64,000 bases of DNA from Macrocystis pyrifera (taxonomy: Eukaryota; Sar; Phaeophyceae; Laminariales; Laminariaceae): NCBI GenBank assembly GCA_031763025.1, contig JASSKH010000006.1:2398958-2462957 (forward strand), written 5' to 3'. The notes under the pieces are model-generated. The model worked only from the letters and a program-made list of their open reading frames with translations, was not told the DNA's origin and did no database searches. Both the position numbers and the translations under genes were made by a program. Of the stretch, positions 21,783-31,879 are shown piece after piece. Each line of letters begins with the position of its first letter. The stretch's first letter is position 1.

Positions 21783-22330
21783 GGCCTTGTGCGTCTTTCA
21801 CAGTGGATGCTGCCAGTTCTGCTGTGTCCGCGCGAATAGGTTCGTCGGGAACCTTGAGGTACTGGTCGTGAAGGTCCTCCATGCCTTCCGCCCGTCGCCG
21901 CTGGTACGGGTTGCATCCTCATCTTTGAGCACGATGAGAGATGACGGTTTCTGCGTCACTACGAAAAGGATCGCGTAGGTCGTCAGAGGCTCTGTCATGC
22001 ACCCCCTATTGTTGCGCTAGAGGTCTATCTGTTGTCGCAGTCGGCCTCTGCGTTGCCGTCGTCGGCCTGGACCGTTCTTTTATAATGGCGCAGGCATCCC
22101 TGCGATTGTTGTACTAAGCACCAAGCAGTTTTGTTTCCGCCCGTCTTTTCACTCCGAGAGAATCCTGCGGCTGGGTATCTTGAGACCCCTGACGGTGTTT
22201 GTTTGGTTGCTGCTGTTAAATGTCGAAGTCCCCCATCTTGGCAGTCTTTCGGGCCCGAAGTCCTACTCTCGAGCGTAGAACGGCCTGGCACAGTAGGTAA
22301 AAGAAATTGAAGTCGAACTTGACGCACAGC
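21783..22330 (-). pseudogene. O-copia gag, N-terminal half
   Basis: The minus strand reads AYAILFVVTQKPSSLIVLKD then GRKAWRTF and ARTQQNWQHPL with a premature stop. The pattern (short hydrophobic strand, D/G-rich turn, 'AW..L' helix) fits the UBN2 gag N-terminus of copia elements. The coding sequence resumes at 12511 on the far side of Gypsy-1. The start codon cannot be placed. Confidence 0.65.
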
Positions 22331-22439
22331 TGGCCTCCCCAGTACAACAGCTCGAATAAGTCGATCTCGATGCGTAGACGCAGGGTTGACTTGATAATGT
22401 CCACGTACAGCCCAAGTTGACGTCTTGGGCGTGGATGTC

Positions 22440-23150
22440 TCGTACAGCAGCTCAGTTCTTCGACGTCGATGCAGAGAAGTCTCGCCAGCTACCTGCTATC
22501 CGGCGCCGACTACGAGCAACAACCGAACTACAGGCAGTAGTTCGAGCTGCATGTACGGTTTTGAATACGTACAGCAGAGCTCCAAACTACTACAGCAGTG
22601 AAGCAGCAGTTGCGTGAAGTTGATGTTGTACTGCTCGGAATCCGAGGCCTTAGGATTCACAGTCCGTCGTGAAGTTTTTCCGATACGCACAACAGAGCCT
22701 CTGCGAACAGCAGTGCAGTTGGTGTCGTGGGGTTGGTGCCGTTTTGCTCGGAGTCCGAGGTTCTTAATCCGTAGTTCATCACAGACTTTCAAGTATGCTA
22801 AACAGAGCCCTCGACAATCTACAGCAGTGCAGCAGTCGTTATCGCGGGATTGATGATGTCGTACCGGATTCGCTCCTCGTCCGAGATTTCCGTTCCATAA
22901 TCCGTTGTAGAATACGTGCAGCAGTCCTCGAACTACTACAGCAGCGGCGAAAGCAGTTATATTGAACGTGTCGTATGTAGCTCGAGGTCGATCATGAGGG
23001 TTTTAAATCCATTGTCCGTCGTGATACTGGTACAACAATCCTTCGACTAAAACGGCAGTAGTAGCAGCAGTTGTGTTGAACGTGGTAGTCGTACGTAGAT
23101 CGAGGTTGATCTTGAGGCTTTTGTTGTCGCCATGTACAACAGTAGTATTA
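22440..23150. repeat. 105-120 bp degenerate tandem repeat in the O-copia leader
   Basis: Five to six units, each with CAGCAG, an (A/T)GTTG(A/T)..GTCGT block, a TCCGAG block, an AATCCGT(C/A)GT block and a CGA/ACTACTA junction. Starts lie near 22445, 22600, 22702, 22818, 22938 and 23050. The array lies between the primer-binding site and gag of O-copia, so it is part of the leader unless it is a later insertion. Confidence 0.6.
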
Positions 23151-23463
23151 CTCGCTGTAGGCGACTCGTTCTCTTGGGAAAACCGGGACGTGGTAGGATT
23201 AAAGTCTTCTCTAAGACAGCAGTAGGTATTACTGTTTCCACTCACTCACTCACTCACGTTGTAGTTGACCGTTCCGAGTAAACAGCAGTCCCGGGCACAG
23301 CACCCGTCAGTAGTCCAGTCTGACGATCCGTGGTCCAGCAGGTGAAGCTCGCAGCAGCCCTGGGCGTGTCTCTCAGTGCCAGCAGAGTTACTCGTAGTAC
23401 GCAGCTTGGATTCGCGTCGCGTACGATCGTATCTGCAGCTAGAGGCGCAACGTTTGCGCGAAT

Positions 23464-23478
23464 GCGAGACTCATAACC
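23464..23478 (-). promoter_or_regulatory. O-copia half-tRNA-type primer-binding site
   Basis: Directly inside the 5' LTR the minus strand reads GGTTATGAGTCTCGC. GGTTATGAG is complementary to the CUCAUAACC anticodon region of initiator methionine tRNA, the internal site used by Drosophila copia and relatives, which prime from a cleaved half tRNA. The match is 9 bases then a mismatch. Confidence 0.6.
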
Positions 23479-23686
23479 TGTTGAGGATGAATATGACCGG
23501 CTATGATGATAGCCCTAAGGTAAGCGCTTGGATCTCAGTTTGGCAAGTCCAGTTCCTCAAAGAGAAGATGTTGATGGTATTGAAATAGCGCTCTCAGGCC
23601 GATCGAGAGAAGGAAGAAAGGAGAGTGCGAGCATGGAGGTGCCACCATCAGTCAGCTCTCAGCAAGATGCACGCTGTACGGCTAGT
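23479..23686 (-). repeat. O-copia 5' LTR, part 1
   Basis: Matches 3341-3554 of the intact LTR and starts TGTTGAGGATG. It stops at the TAGT target of Gypsy-2 (23683-23686). Confidence 0.85.
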
Positions 23687-24222
23687 TGTTATAGCGCTAC
23701 GAGCACCAGATAGGTGCCATGGACGCGAGGGCTGTCTAACGATGCTAGACAACTGACAGGACCAGAGTCTAAGTGGAGGTTGTATTGTGTAAAACAGGGA
23801 TCACGCCGACGGTTGGCTCGCTGCTATATCAATGTGGGAATACAAGGGAATGTCCCCGGCGGAGGAATCCCTTGTCTGCCACGTGGACACCCCATATCAG
23901 TCAAAGGGTTGGTATGGATTCGTGGAAGGCAGCACCCGGTATCCCCAGATCCACCCTCGAACCAAACAAACAAGTCAAAACACCACCTGTCACCTGCCCA
24001 GTGCCCACCCACCGTGCATGTGCATCGCCCACCACACGCCTGCTTTAGACATCGCGCTTCCTGTTCTGTGGACGTAAAACCCATGAATTTGCGGCCATTT
24101 GGCTAACTGTGGCTATCCGATTCTCTCTCGGGTAGCTCTCTTACGGATTGTACACCAGTGAGCTGAGCAAGCTAATGCTGATGCCGTTCTCGGTGGTGGC
24201 CTTAGGGCCAGCTATTGGAACA
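23687..24222 (+). repeat. Gypsy-2 5' LTR
   Basis: 536 bp, TGTTATAGCG to TTGGAACA, matching 28764-29298. Confidence 0.9.
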
Positions 24223-24241
24223 TGGTGAACCCGCCAAGCTC
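24223..24241 (+). promoter_or_regulatory. Gypsy-2 primer-binding site
   Basis: TGGTGAACCCGCCAAGCTC immediately follows the LTR and shares TGGTGAACCC with Gypsy-1. Confidence 0.75.
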
Positions 24242-25320
24242 GCTGCCATCAGCGTACATCTGGAAGTGCGTCCCCCAATCCGGCAGCGCCAGAATCGGCG
24301 GTGACCTGAGGATTTCGGTCAGCGCAGCTAGAGTCTTATCCTGCTCCTACCTACTCACGGCACGGCGGGGCAGGAAGAGAGACAGCATAGCGGCGCTTTC
24401 GCAGACCCGCCGGTTATCATTGGGACGGAACACGTCCAAAGGCCCTCCGGCGAGGGAGGAGCGGAGAGGAGGAGACAAGCTGCTATCCAGGGAACCCACC
24501 AAGGGGTGGAGGAAAAACCTGGAAGCCTTACGGGACAGCGCGTGTGTAGTGTTGGTGGCTGCGGACAACGATCGAGACGAATGCGAAGAATAAGAGGAGA
24601 AGGAGGATATGCCTGAGGGTCGCCCGCCCCCGTCACAGCCTTCTCCAACGTACGGGTATCCACCCCAGGCGCGCACGGGACCCCGTTCGTGAGACGCAAG
24701 GGTGGCCGCAACAACCGTTGAAAGAAAAGGGTCCGCGAGGAGGCCAACATCTCCAGGGAGGAAGAAAAGCTGCCGAGACAATCGCCGAGGACAGCGTGAT
24801 CATCAACGCCCTACGCCGCAAAAGGGTTTGTTTCTTCCACGAACGGGGGTCCCCTTGCCCCATCAAAACAACGACTCCCCCCAAAGAGGGTGCCGCTTGT
24901 CGCATGACGAGGCCGTGATGCCCTACGGGTACTACGAGTACCCGCCCAGGAACGCCCCTGGGCAAAGACCCACCATGGCGGAGACGCGGATGCTTACGGC
25001 GCTGGAAATGCTCAGCGCGTACACGGTTACAGACGACAGGATCAGCATGCGGGAGCCCAGCTCCTGAAACGCCGCCTCTGGGAGCCATTCCTTGGGGAAC
25101 AACAGCCACAGCGATCTTCGCAGGCAGGAGCAGACAGACGAGGAGGGAGATAAGCCCTGACACACCGCACCGAACTAGGGGGGACTGGGAAGCAGCGAGT
25201 GGGGGGGGGGCGGAGATCGTAGCCATTATCTTCGCCAGCAAGGAAGGGGACCCGCGCTAGCAGCCGCAGATACCAGCGCCCCAACCAACGCGGCCGCCAT
25301 TGGCAGGGGGGGCAAGCAAA
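24242..25320 (+). pseudogene. Gypsy-2 gag region, degenerate
   Basis: By position this is gag. Short plus-strand frames (24222-24593, 24702-25067) carry K/R- and P-rich peptides, but I see no CCHC knuckle or conserved gag motif. Long minus-strand frames here lack motifs and I treat them as shadows. Confidence 0.45.
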
Positions 25321-25321
25321 T

Positions 25322-25452
25322 GTGGGTCCACGGGTCTTTGTGGCACTAAACGAGGACGAGCTCCGCCGAATTCCAGTGGAAGTGTTGGTCGACACAGGTG
25401 CGGGGGGCGCAATTACGCCTCAGCGGCGTTGGTGTATTCGACCGAACACAGT
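25322..25452 (+). pseudogene. Gypsy-2 protease, N-terminal part
   Basis: EVLVDTGAGGAI with the catalytic DTG at 25391-25399 is a retropepsin active site. The frame runs straight into a G-rich junction where a SINE-like repeat has inserted. Confidence 0.8.
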
Positions 25453-25797
25453 GGAGGGGGGGGGGAGGGGATATTCAATATCATGCATGGCCGTAGTCAT
25501 ATGACAATAGACCCTCGCATCCCTACAATACCGGGACGGAGCGCGTCGGGGTTTTCACCGACCAGGCAGACATTGCTTGCACCAAGCGCGAAGCGCCGTG
25601 AGGTGTTGGGCGTGTCGCATGAAGGGTGGGTGCATGCTACTAAGAACCGCTTTAGAAGGGAATTTTCTTGTATATGGATGACAGCATCAATGAATTGATT
25701 TCATTTATGGTGTGGTCACTTCCAGAGACAGCAATGAGTTTGCTATGTAACTTCCTCGTGGGTGCCTCATATACACACTACGTGATACAATCATCCC
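25453..25797 (-). repeat. Poly(C)-tailed SINE-like repeat in the Gypsy-2 protease
   Basis: On the minus strand this runs from about 25797 to a poly(C) end at 25464-25453. Internal blocks (CGCGCTTGGTGCAAGCAATG, GAAAACCCGACG, GTAGGGATGCGAGGGTC and CATGCATGATA) match copies at 38410-39330 and 43535-43817. It splits the protease, whose C-terminal part resumes near 25985. Confidence 0.8.
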
Positions 25798-26550
25798 CCT
25801 TGTGCGAAGTAAAGGTTCTCCCCGCAAAAAAATGATCTAACTCGACTGCCAGCCGTGGTAACCACAAAAAACGGTATCATAGCTGTCTAGCTCACGCAGT
25901 GAGAGACGTGTTTTTTTACAGCGTCGTCGCCAACCGACGCCAACCCAACCAATATAGATACTAGGTATATATTAATGGGGACGGGGGTAGTTGGTAATCA
26001 GTCCTCGGGGACAGGGATGGTTCCGAGCGGATAATCCCGCGGGCAACTCGACGCTTCCCATAAAAATCGTGGGTTCGTGCGAGCTTCCACTGGTGTTCAG
26101 CCCTGAGGACAGGGTGCGCAAGGTTTTGGTAAGGGTGGTAATAGACCTCTCGTACGGGTTGATCGTAGGAGCAGCGTTCTTGAGGAAATGGGAGCGTCAT
26201 CAGCTTTGCAGCAGGAGGAGGCTTTAAATCGACCGCAGAGTCGCCGTGGGCACCATTTATTCTGTCAACGGGTGCGCTTCCATCAAGGACAGAGGGCAGG
26301 AAGGCAGTAGGCTGGCGAGCTGCGACCCAACCAGGCAACCCAGAGGCTAGGACGGCGGTGATCACGAGCACAACAACGTGGGAAAATTTCTGCGCCTTTA
26401 AGCCTCCTAGAAAAGAGGAAGAGCCGGAGGAGATCGTCGAGCCAGCGACAGAACCAGCGTGGGCTCGGTGGCCTGGGAGGACGACGGGACCCTGCAATGG
26501 GAGCTGCGACCAACCTACAGGCGGTGGTGCCCGGTTTAACCAGCGTGTAG
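25798..26550 (+). pseudogene. Gypsy-2 protease C-terminus and linker
   Basis: About 200 bases after the SINE-like insertion show no motif. Frame 25991-26227 reads LSYGLIVGAAFLRKWE, matching the final retropepsin strand and helix (typically LI[IL]G..FL). The following sequence to 26550 has frame breaks and no clear motif. Confidence 0.6.
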
Positions 26551-27035
26551 GTGGACACTTACACAAAGGGGGTCCAGCCCAAGGATAGGCAAATGGTGGT
26601 GGTGGAGCCGACAAAGCCGTACGACATGGAACTGGGGGCGAAGCTAGAGGTAGTGCGGGGAGCACAGGGGTCGTACCCGGGGACACCGCTGCAATGCAAA
26701 GTAGTCCACCGGTCCAAAGCATCGCTATCCCTCAAGAGAGGAGGGGTTGTAACCCGGATCTATGCTATCAACACGAGCGACAAGGAACGCATGAGGATGC
26801 TGTTGGACCCAACATCGCTGCAGAGGCCAACGTGGCAGAACCAGGGGATGGAGCACGCAGCACAGGGCAGCCAACACCCGTGCCACCAGGGTAGGGGAGA
26901 AGTGCTGGCGCTGGCGAAGTAGATCCATTGCAGGCCAACATGGCCGCTACCGTGAAAGGCTCCCTCCTGCGGCTGCCGGAGACTTATCGCCATGTATTCC
27001 TGGCGAATCCGAAGATCATCCCGGCATGCAATTGC
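26551..27035 (+). pseudogene. Gypsy-2 protease-RT connector and RT N-terminus
   Basis: Frame 26551 reads VVVEPTKPYDMELGAKLEVV and GTPLQCKVVHRSKASLSLK then RIYAINTSDKERMRMLL, a domain-like beta-rich connector. After a frame change come VDPLQANMAATVKGSLLRL and YRHVFLANPKIIPACN, resembling the stretch just before gypsy RT. It ends at about 27030, where the homology jumps to an inverted integrase. RT palm and RNase H are missing. Confidence 0.6.
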
Positions 27036-27059
27036 GGTAAACAGTAAAATCTTTTATTG

Positions 27060-28700
27060 AGCAACGGTTGCACACCTCACCGTACTCGTCCCACCGTCCA
27101 GGCCACCCCTTGCAAAGCTCCGCCATCACTTCGTGAAGCCAACCCCCCCATCCTCTCCACGATCCCCTGGCTGCGCGGATGATCCGCGGGCCCGTGGTCG
27201 TGGTCGAGTGGTACTCTTAGCCACTGACACAGGTAGGCGATAACGTTGGCTATGAACTCCCCCCCTGCGTCACTCTTAACCAACATCGGGGCTCCCAACA
27301 TGAGCATCAGCTCCAGGAGCTTTCGAGCTACGCCAACGGAATCCTTGGATTCTAACGGGTATACGAACAGCAACCTGCTGGATCTGTCCACCAACATCAA
27401 CAGGTACCTGTTCCCGGCGTTGGAGACGTGCTTTATGTCCTGCAGGTCCATCTCGGGCACTTTCCACGGCCAGAGCAACCGGGCCGGCATCATCGCTACT
27501 CGTTGCCTTCAGGCTCGCTTCCTCGGTCTGAATCAATAGGAGATCACGTACTCTCCGACGTCCTCGACGACGGTTGGCCACCGATACTTGCCCCTGATCA
27601 GCAGAAGGGTCCGCGCGGCCCCCGGGTGTCCGTAGGCGCTGTACACAAGCACCAATATCCCAGGTACGAGCGCCCTCGGGATGGTCAGCTTCGGTTCTTC
27701 CCGCGGGGGAGCGTTCCACAGCAAATCGTTGTCGTCGAGCACCTAGTCGGCCGTACCCTCTGGCGTTTGCCTGTCGCCGTCCCCTCGTAGCCTGCCCCCG
27801 ATGGGGCCTAACCAAGCGCCCTCCCTGTGCTGCTGGGTTAACCGGGACGGGTCACACAGCATCTCCGCTATCTGGCTGATCATGAGATGGAATGGTTCAG
27901 GGCATTCTGCGCTCGTTGTCTGCATTCTCGTTTGGGGTGGCGGCCGGGGCGTCGGCGGCGCTGCTGCATTCCGAGGTGGAGTCGATTGGGACGGCGGTAG
28001 CTGTCGTGGAGCCCGTGGTTCGGACACGGTCGGGCTCAACGTGGTCGCCGGCGTGAGCTTCTCTGGCGCCCGGATCGCCATGATCCCTGGTATGTACCTG
28101 GTGATGGTAGGCGTCGCCCGCATGTGCACCTGGTCCCCTCCGAACAGTGCACATACCTCTTCGAGTGGAACTCCCGATCTGGCCATGTCCTCGTCTCCCA
28201 CTACCGGGATCTCGGCGGTCTCTTAGCCTGGCCTTTTTTCTGTTGGTGCCGAAACCCTGGCCTCCCCTGCGTCTGCAGTCTCTCCTGCGGTATCGTCGGC
28301 CACCGTAACTCCGCCTGGTGTGAAATCACGCTAGCCCTCACCACGACGTTCTATTCTGCGGGCATGTCCACCTCGTTTTCTCCTAGCTCGTTGAGCAATA
28401 CCCCGTCGAGTGCTGGCCCCTGGAGGCCGCCGTACGTGGTGCGGGTGGAGGAATCATCCGAGGAGGAGCCATCGACGTTGAGATGAACAACGGGGCTCTT
28501 CAATGCTCGGGCGCCGAAAACAGGGACCTCCCCCCCCCCCAGCGGCGTCGAGCGCAGGACGACAAGAAAAGGATAATGACAGAGGAAAAGCGTCCGGGGT
28601 GCCCGAGACGTCCGTTCTGCATCGACGCTAGGTAAGCGTTGAGCCGGGGGGGAGCAGGACAACGCCCGGCCGACGGCGAGGGAAGAAGTGCCCACGCTGT
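27060..28700 (-). pseudogene. Inverted integrase block of Gypsy-2
   Basis: On the minus strand, in order: a P/T/S-rich linker (28201-27743); an integrase zinc region with YGHPGAARTLLLIRGKYRWP (27742-27533); and the catalytic core (27493-27077) with Asp in MDLQDIKHV, Asp in VKSDAGGEF and Glu in QGIVERMGG. All three DDE residues are present. Orientation is opposite to the LTRs, primer site, polypurine tract and protease of the element it lies in. It is either an inversion within Gypsy-2 or a fragment of a related element inserted backwards. Confidence 0.8.
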
Positions 28701-28749
28701 ACCGAGCCGTGACTGGGTCTCCCGCTTGTGCCGACGATAGTTATGCGTA

Positions 28750-28763
28750 GGGAAGGGGGGGAG
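28750..28763 (+). promoter_or_regulatory. Gypsy-2 polypurine tract
   Basis: GGGAAGGGGGGGAG abuts the 3' LTR start TGTTGCAG. It is in plus orientation, unlike the integrase block just upstream. Confidence 0.8.
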
Positions 28764-29298
28764 TGTTGCAGCGCTACGGGCACAAGATAGGCGCCGTGGA
28801 CGTGAGGGTTATCAGTGATGCTACACGACTGATCGAATCAGTGCTAAGCGGAGAGTGCATTGTGTAAAACAGAGATCAAACCGACGGATGGCTCGCCGCT
28901 ATATCAATGTGGGAATACAAGGGAATGTCCCTGGCGGAGGAATCCCTTGTCTGCCACGTAGAAACCCCATATCAGCCAAACGGTTGCTATGTATTTGTGG
29001 AAGGCAGCACCCGGGATCCTCAGATCCCGCCCTCCAGCCAATAAACAAGTCAAAACATCACCTGTCGCCTGCCCAGTGCCCACTCACCATGCATGTGCAT
29101 CGTTCACCACGCGCATGCTCGTTGACAACGCGCTTCCTGTTCTGTGGACGTACAACCCGTGAATCCGCGGCAATTTGGCTGAGTGTGGCTAACCAATTCT
29201 CTCCGGGAAGGCTCTCTTACGGACTGCACACCAGTGAGCTGAGCAAACTACAGGTGAGACCGTTCTCGATGGTGACCATAGGGCTAGCTGCTGGAAGA
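28764..29298 (+). repeat. Gypsy-2 3' LTR
   Basis: Matches the 5' LTR over 535 bp; the terminal CA has mutated to GA. Followed by the TAGT duplicate (29299-29302). Confidence 0.9.
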
Positions 29299-29302
29299 TA
29301 GT

Positions 29303-29645
29303 ACCGGGCCAGTGTACTGCCCGACCCACAGCAACGTTCCTAGGATGCTTGCTCGCGATCATTCCTCGATGTTGGCTTGTGACCGCTCGTGAACGTTTCT
29401 TGCTGGTATTTCTCCGACAATCGACGAACGTCTACCGGAGGAAATTTCTTGGAGCGTTCTTAATACGTCGCACTTTTTTCTTTTTTTTTTACTTTGAGTA
29501 CCAGAAAATACTACTCTTATACCAAGTGCATTGTACGCAGGAATATCATCCTAGGGAACACTGGCTTATGGATGAATGTGTTACTGACCAGCGACTCGGT
29601 AGGCGACCGGCTTTACTGCTTGAAGCGAGTTACCTAACACTAACA
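29303..29645 (-). repeat. O-copia 5' LTR, part 2
   Basis: Matches 3555-3893. It carries a T-rich expansion at about 29466-29490 absent from the other LTR, ends CACTAACA and is followed by AACAA, the probable target duplicate. Confidence 0.85.
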
Positions 29646-29781
29646 AACAAGCCGTGGTCACAGATAGTGTCATTTTTCTCCCCCCTCAATTGGGAAGTCC
29701 CAGCAACTTGAACTATTCCCACTACAAATATGAAAACAAACAAGCTGGAGACATTCTCGGAAAGAGATTAAGAGAAAGACG

Positions 29782-29994
29782 GTGAGGCAAGGTGGGTGGA
29801 GAAAGAAAGATTGGCAGGGTAAAGTACTAATAGTGCTGATATTTGGAGTTCCTAGCGACATGACGAGGATTGAGTTCAAGAGAAAGTGCGACGAGGTAGG
29901 ACTGTACTGCTTTGCAATAGGAAACGTAGAACGGGAGGGAGAACACTTTCGAGTCACGCTGAAGCAAAAGCGAGCACGGAGTGGCAGAGGATAG
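29782..29994 (+). pseudogene. LINE-1 possible ORF1 fragment
   Basis: The 70-codon frame reads VLIFGVPSDMTRIEFKRKC and HFRVTLKQKRA, an alternating pattern like the RNA-binding strand and helix segments of LINE ORF1-type proteins. I do not recognise a specific family. Its place just upstream of the endonuclease supports ORF1. Confidence 0.35.
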
Positions 29995-30280
29995 AAGAAA
30001 AAAATGTGTTAACATGGGTTAGGAGACTATGATGGAGAGTACGTACAGCTAATGGAATAGCGAAACTAAGACGTAGTCCTAGGGTGAACGAAGGTGAGGG
30101 GGGGCAGGAAGCAGCAAGTGGCTCAAAGAGAATGGGGGGAGAAACATAGGGACGCAGAACAAACAGACAAAACCAGAAACGGACACGGAAAGAATGTTCA
30201 AAGAAGAAGAGATAACACAAATACTCGTAGCGACAACGGAGAAGGAACAACAAACAAGACTAGAGCGGATAGCGAAACGA

Positions 30281-31070
30281 AGAAGATGCTGAGAATAGAA
30301 TCATGGAACGTATGTAGATTTGCCGCGGAATAACGCAAAATGATAGAAATTGCCGAAAAAGTAAGCGCGACCTAGACATAGTGGAGATTCAAGAGGCATG
30401 GGAGAAAAAGGGGGGGGAGATAGGATGCAAAGTTGGAGAATACGCATGGATAGGGCAAAAGAGGAAGGGACAGAAGAGCAAGAATAGGGGGGCGGAGGGC
30501 GTGGGGTGGGGTTCTGAATAGTCAAACAATACCTATGTGACATGATAGAGGTGATCAAACACACTAAATTCGACGAAAGCATATGGATTAAGATACCATG
30601 GGGGCGGGGAGCGAAAGATTACTTCTTAGGAATTATCTGTATGCCCCCAGAGCCAAAGAATACGATAAAAGATAAACAGAGGAAGTTCGGAGAAGTACTG
30701 TAGCAGTAGGTGTATAGAAGTATAAAAGGCAAGGAGAAGTAGTACTGGTGGGAGGTTTTAATTCAAGAATTGGGAAAGCAAGCAAACTGAATGAGAGCAT
30801 TGGACAATATGGAGAAGTAACAGAATAAGAATGTGGAAGAGATTTAAAGCTCCTTAAGCACAACGAGATGAAGACGTTGAACGATAGAGTAAAAAAGGCA
30901 TAACCAGAATGTACTGGACAGTGCATACAAAAGGGAAAGCTCTATCCTTGACTTGATAGTAGTGGAAAATGGAAGTGGTAAGGAAACGGAACTACATGTA
31001 TGCGCAGCGGACGTAGGAACTACATATCACTGTCTAATGGATAGACACTCAGCAGACGACAGTCATCAAA
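30281..31070 (+). pseudogene. LINE-1 AP-like endonuclease
   Basis: The family cuts genomic DNA to prime reverse transcription. Visible pieces: RIESWNVCRF (Asn of the first motif), a later IQE-like block, YLYAPRAKE, VVLVGGFNSRIGKAS (normally GDFN) with NESIGQYGE, and a C-terminal region near 30950-31060 reading VVENGSGKETELHV. At least a dozen stops and several frame changes occur, so it is inactive. Confidence 0.7.
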
Positions 31071-31879
31071 CATAGGCGAGGTAGGAATTGTACAGATGGA
31101 GAATAGATGAACTAGAAGTAAAAGAAAAACGACAAGAGTTCCAAGAAGATATGGTCTAAACTGCAATGCACTTCTCCGAGCTGTTGGAAATAATAGGTAC
31201 AACAAGGAACGATATAGAGAGGGATGATGCAGGAGCTAGGATAATAGAAGGATGGGAGCAATTGGTTTAGAACACAGCAAGTAACGTAATAGAGAAGAAG
31301 TTGATAGTATGCAACAGAGCAGTAAACTGGTGGGATGAGGAAGTGAAATAAGCTATATGAGTAAGAAGAAAGGCACACACAAGGTATACATCGAGTAGAA
31401 CTACTACAGGATGGGAGGAATTTGTTGTAGCTAGACAGAAAGTAAAAGAGATGGTAGAGATGAAGGAGAAAGGGGTATGGAAAGGCACAGTAAATAAAAC
31501 GAACGAAGACTTTGAGGGCGGGATGAAGCAGATGTGGATGGGGGTAAAAGTGACACTGGGCAAACAAGCAGAAGATGCAGACATGGGAAGAGCTACCTCA
31601 AGATCACAGAACGGTAAAATGACTAGTAGTTCGAAGGGGGAAAGGATAGTACTAGTAGAGCATCACCGTAAGCTAGGAACACCCACAGCCAGCGAGACAT
31701 TCGACGCAGAATTCGATAATAAAATCAACGTGTGGGCATAGGCAAACGTCGATACATCAGAAAGGGAAGACAGTGGTTCGGGAGGGTTACAGAGAGAGTT
31801 CACAAGGGAAGAAGAACAGAAATCTGCAGCTAAACTTAAGAATAGAAAGGCAGCAAGGGCAGACCAAATAAATAGTGGA

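Larger units (their letters stand above)
23687..29298 (+). mobile_element. Gypsy-2, Ty3/gypsy element inserted in the O-copia LTR
   Basis: LTRs at 23687-24222 and 28764-29298 are about 83-85% alike by eye, making this older than Gypsy-1. Target duplication is TAGT (23683-23686 and 29299-29302). The primer-binding site follows the left LTR and a clean polypurine tract precedes the right one. The interior has a plus-strand protease and RT N-terminus, no RT core or RNase H, then an integrase block on the opposite strand. It has therefore suffered a deletion and an internal inversion, plus a SINE-like insertion in the protease. Confidence 0.92.
3341..29645 (-). mobile_element. Outer Ty1/copia element (O-copia), split by three nested LTR elements
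   Basis: The element lies on the minus strand. Its two LTRs are at 3341-3893 (3' LTR) and 23479-23686 plus 29303-29645 (5' LTR, split by Gypsy-2). Both LTRs start TGTTGA and end ACA on the plus strand. Flanks are AGCAA (3336-3340) and AACAA (29646-29650), a target duplication with one mismatch. Next to the 5' LTR is a primer-binding-like site of half-tRNA type. Gag remnants lie at 21783-22330 and 12030-12511, and protease, linker and RNase H remnants at 4300-5869. Removing Gypsy-1, Gypsy-2 and Copia-1 with one target copy each leaves about 5.26 kb. Integrase and most of the reverse transcriptase are not found, so an internal deletion also occurred. Confidence 0.85.

Noticed and set aside
25961-26722. 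253-codon minus-strand frame
   Set aside because: It overlaps the plus-strand Gypsy-2 protease and connector, which carry real motifs; the minus frame has none.
23479-29645. Region initially taken as a host gene repeated at 3341 (shared peptide SPKVSAWI)
   Set aside because: Both copies begin TGTTGA, end ACA and flank a copia interior with a target duplication, so they are LTRs.
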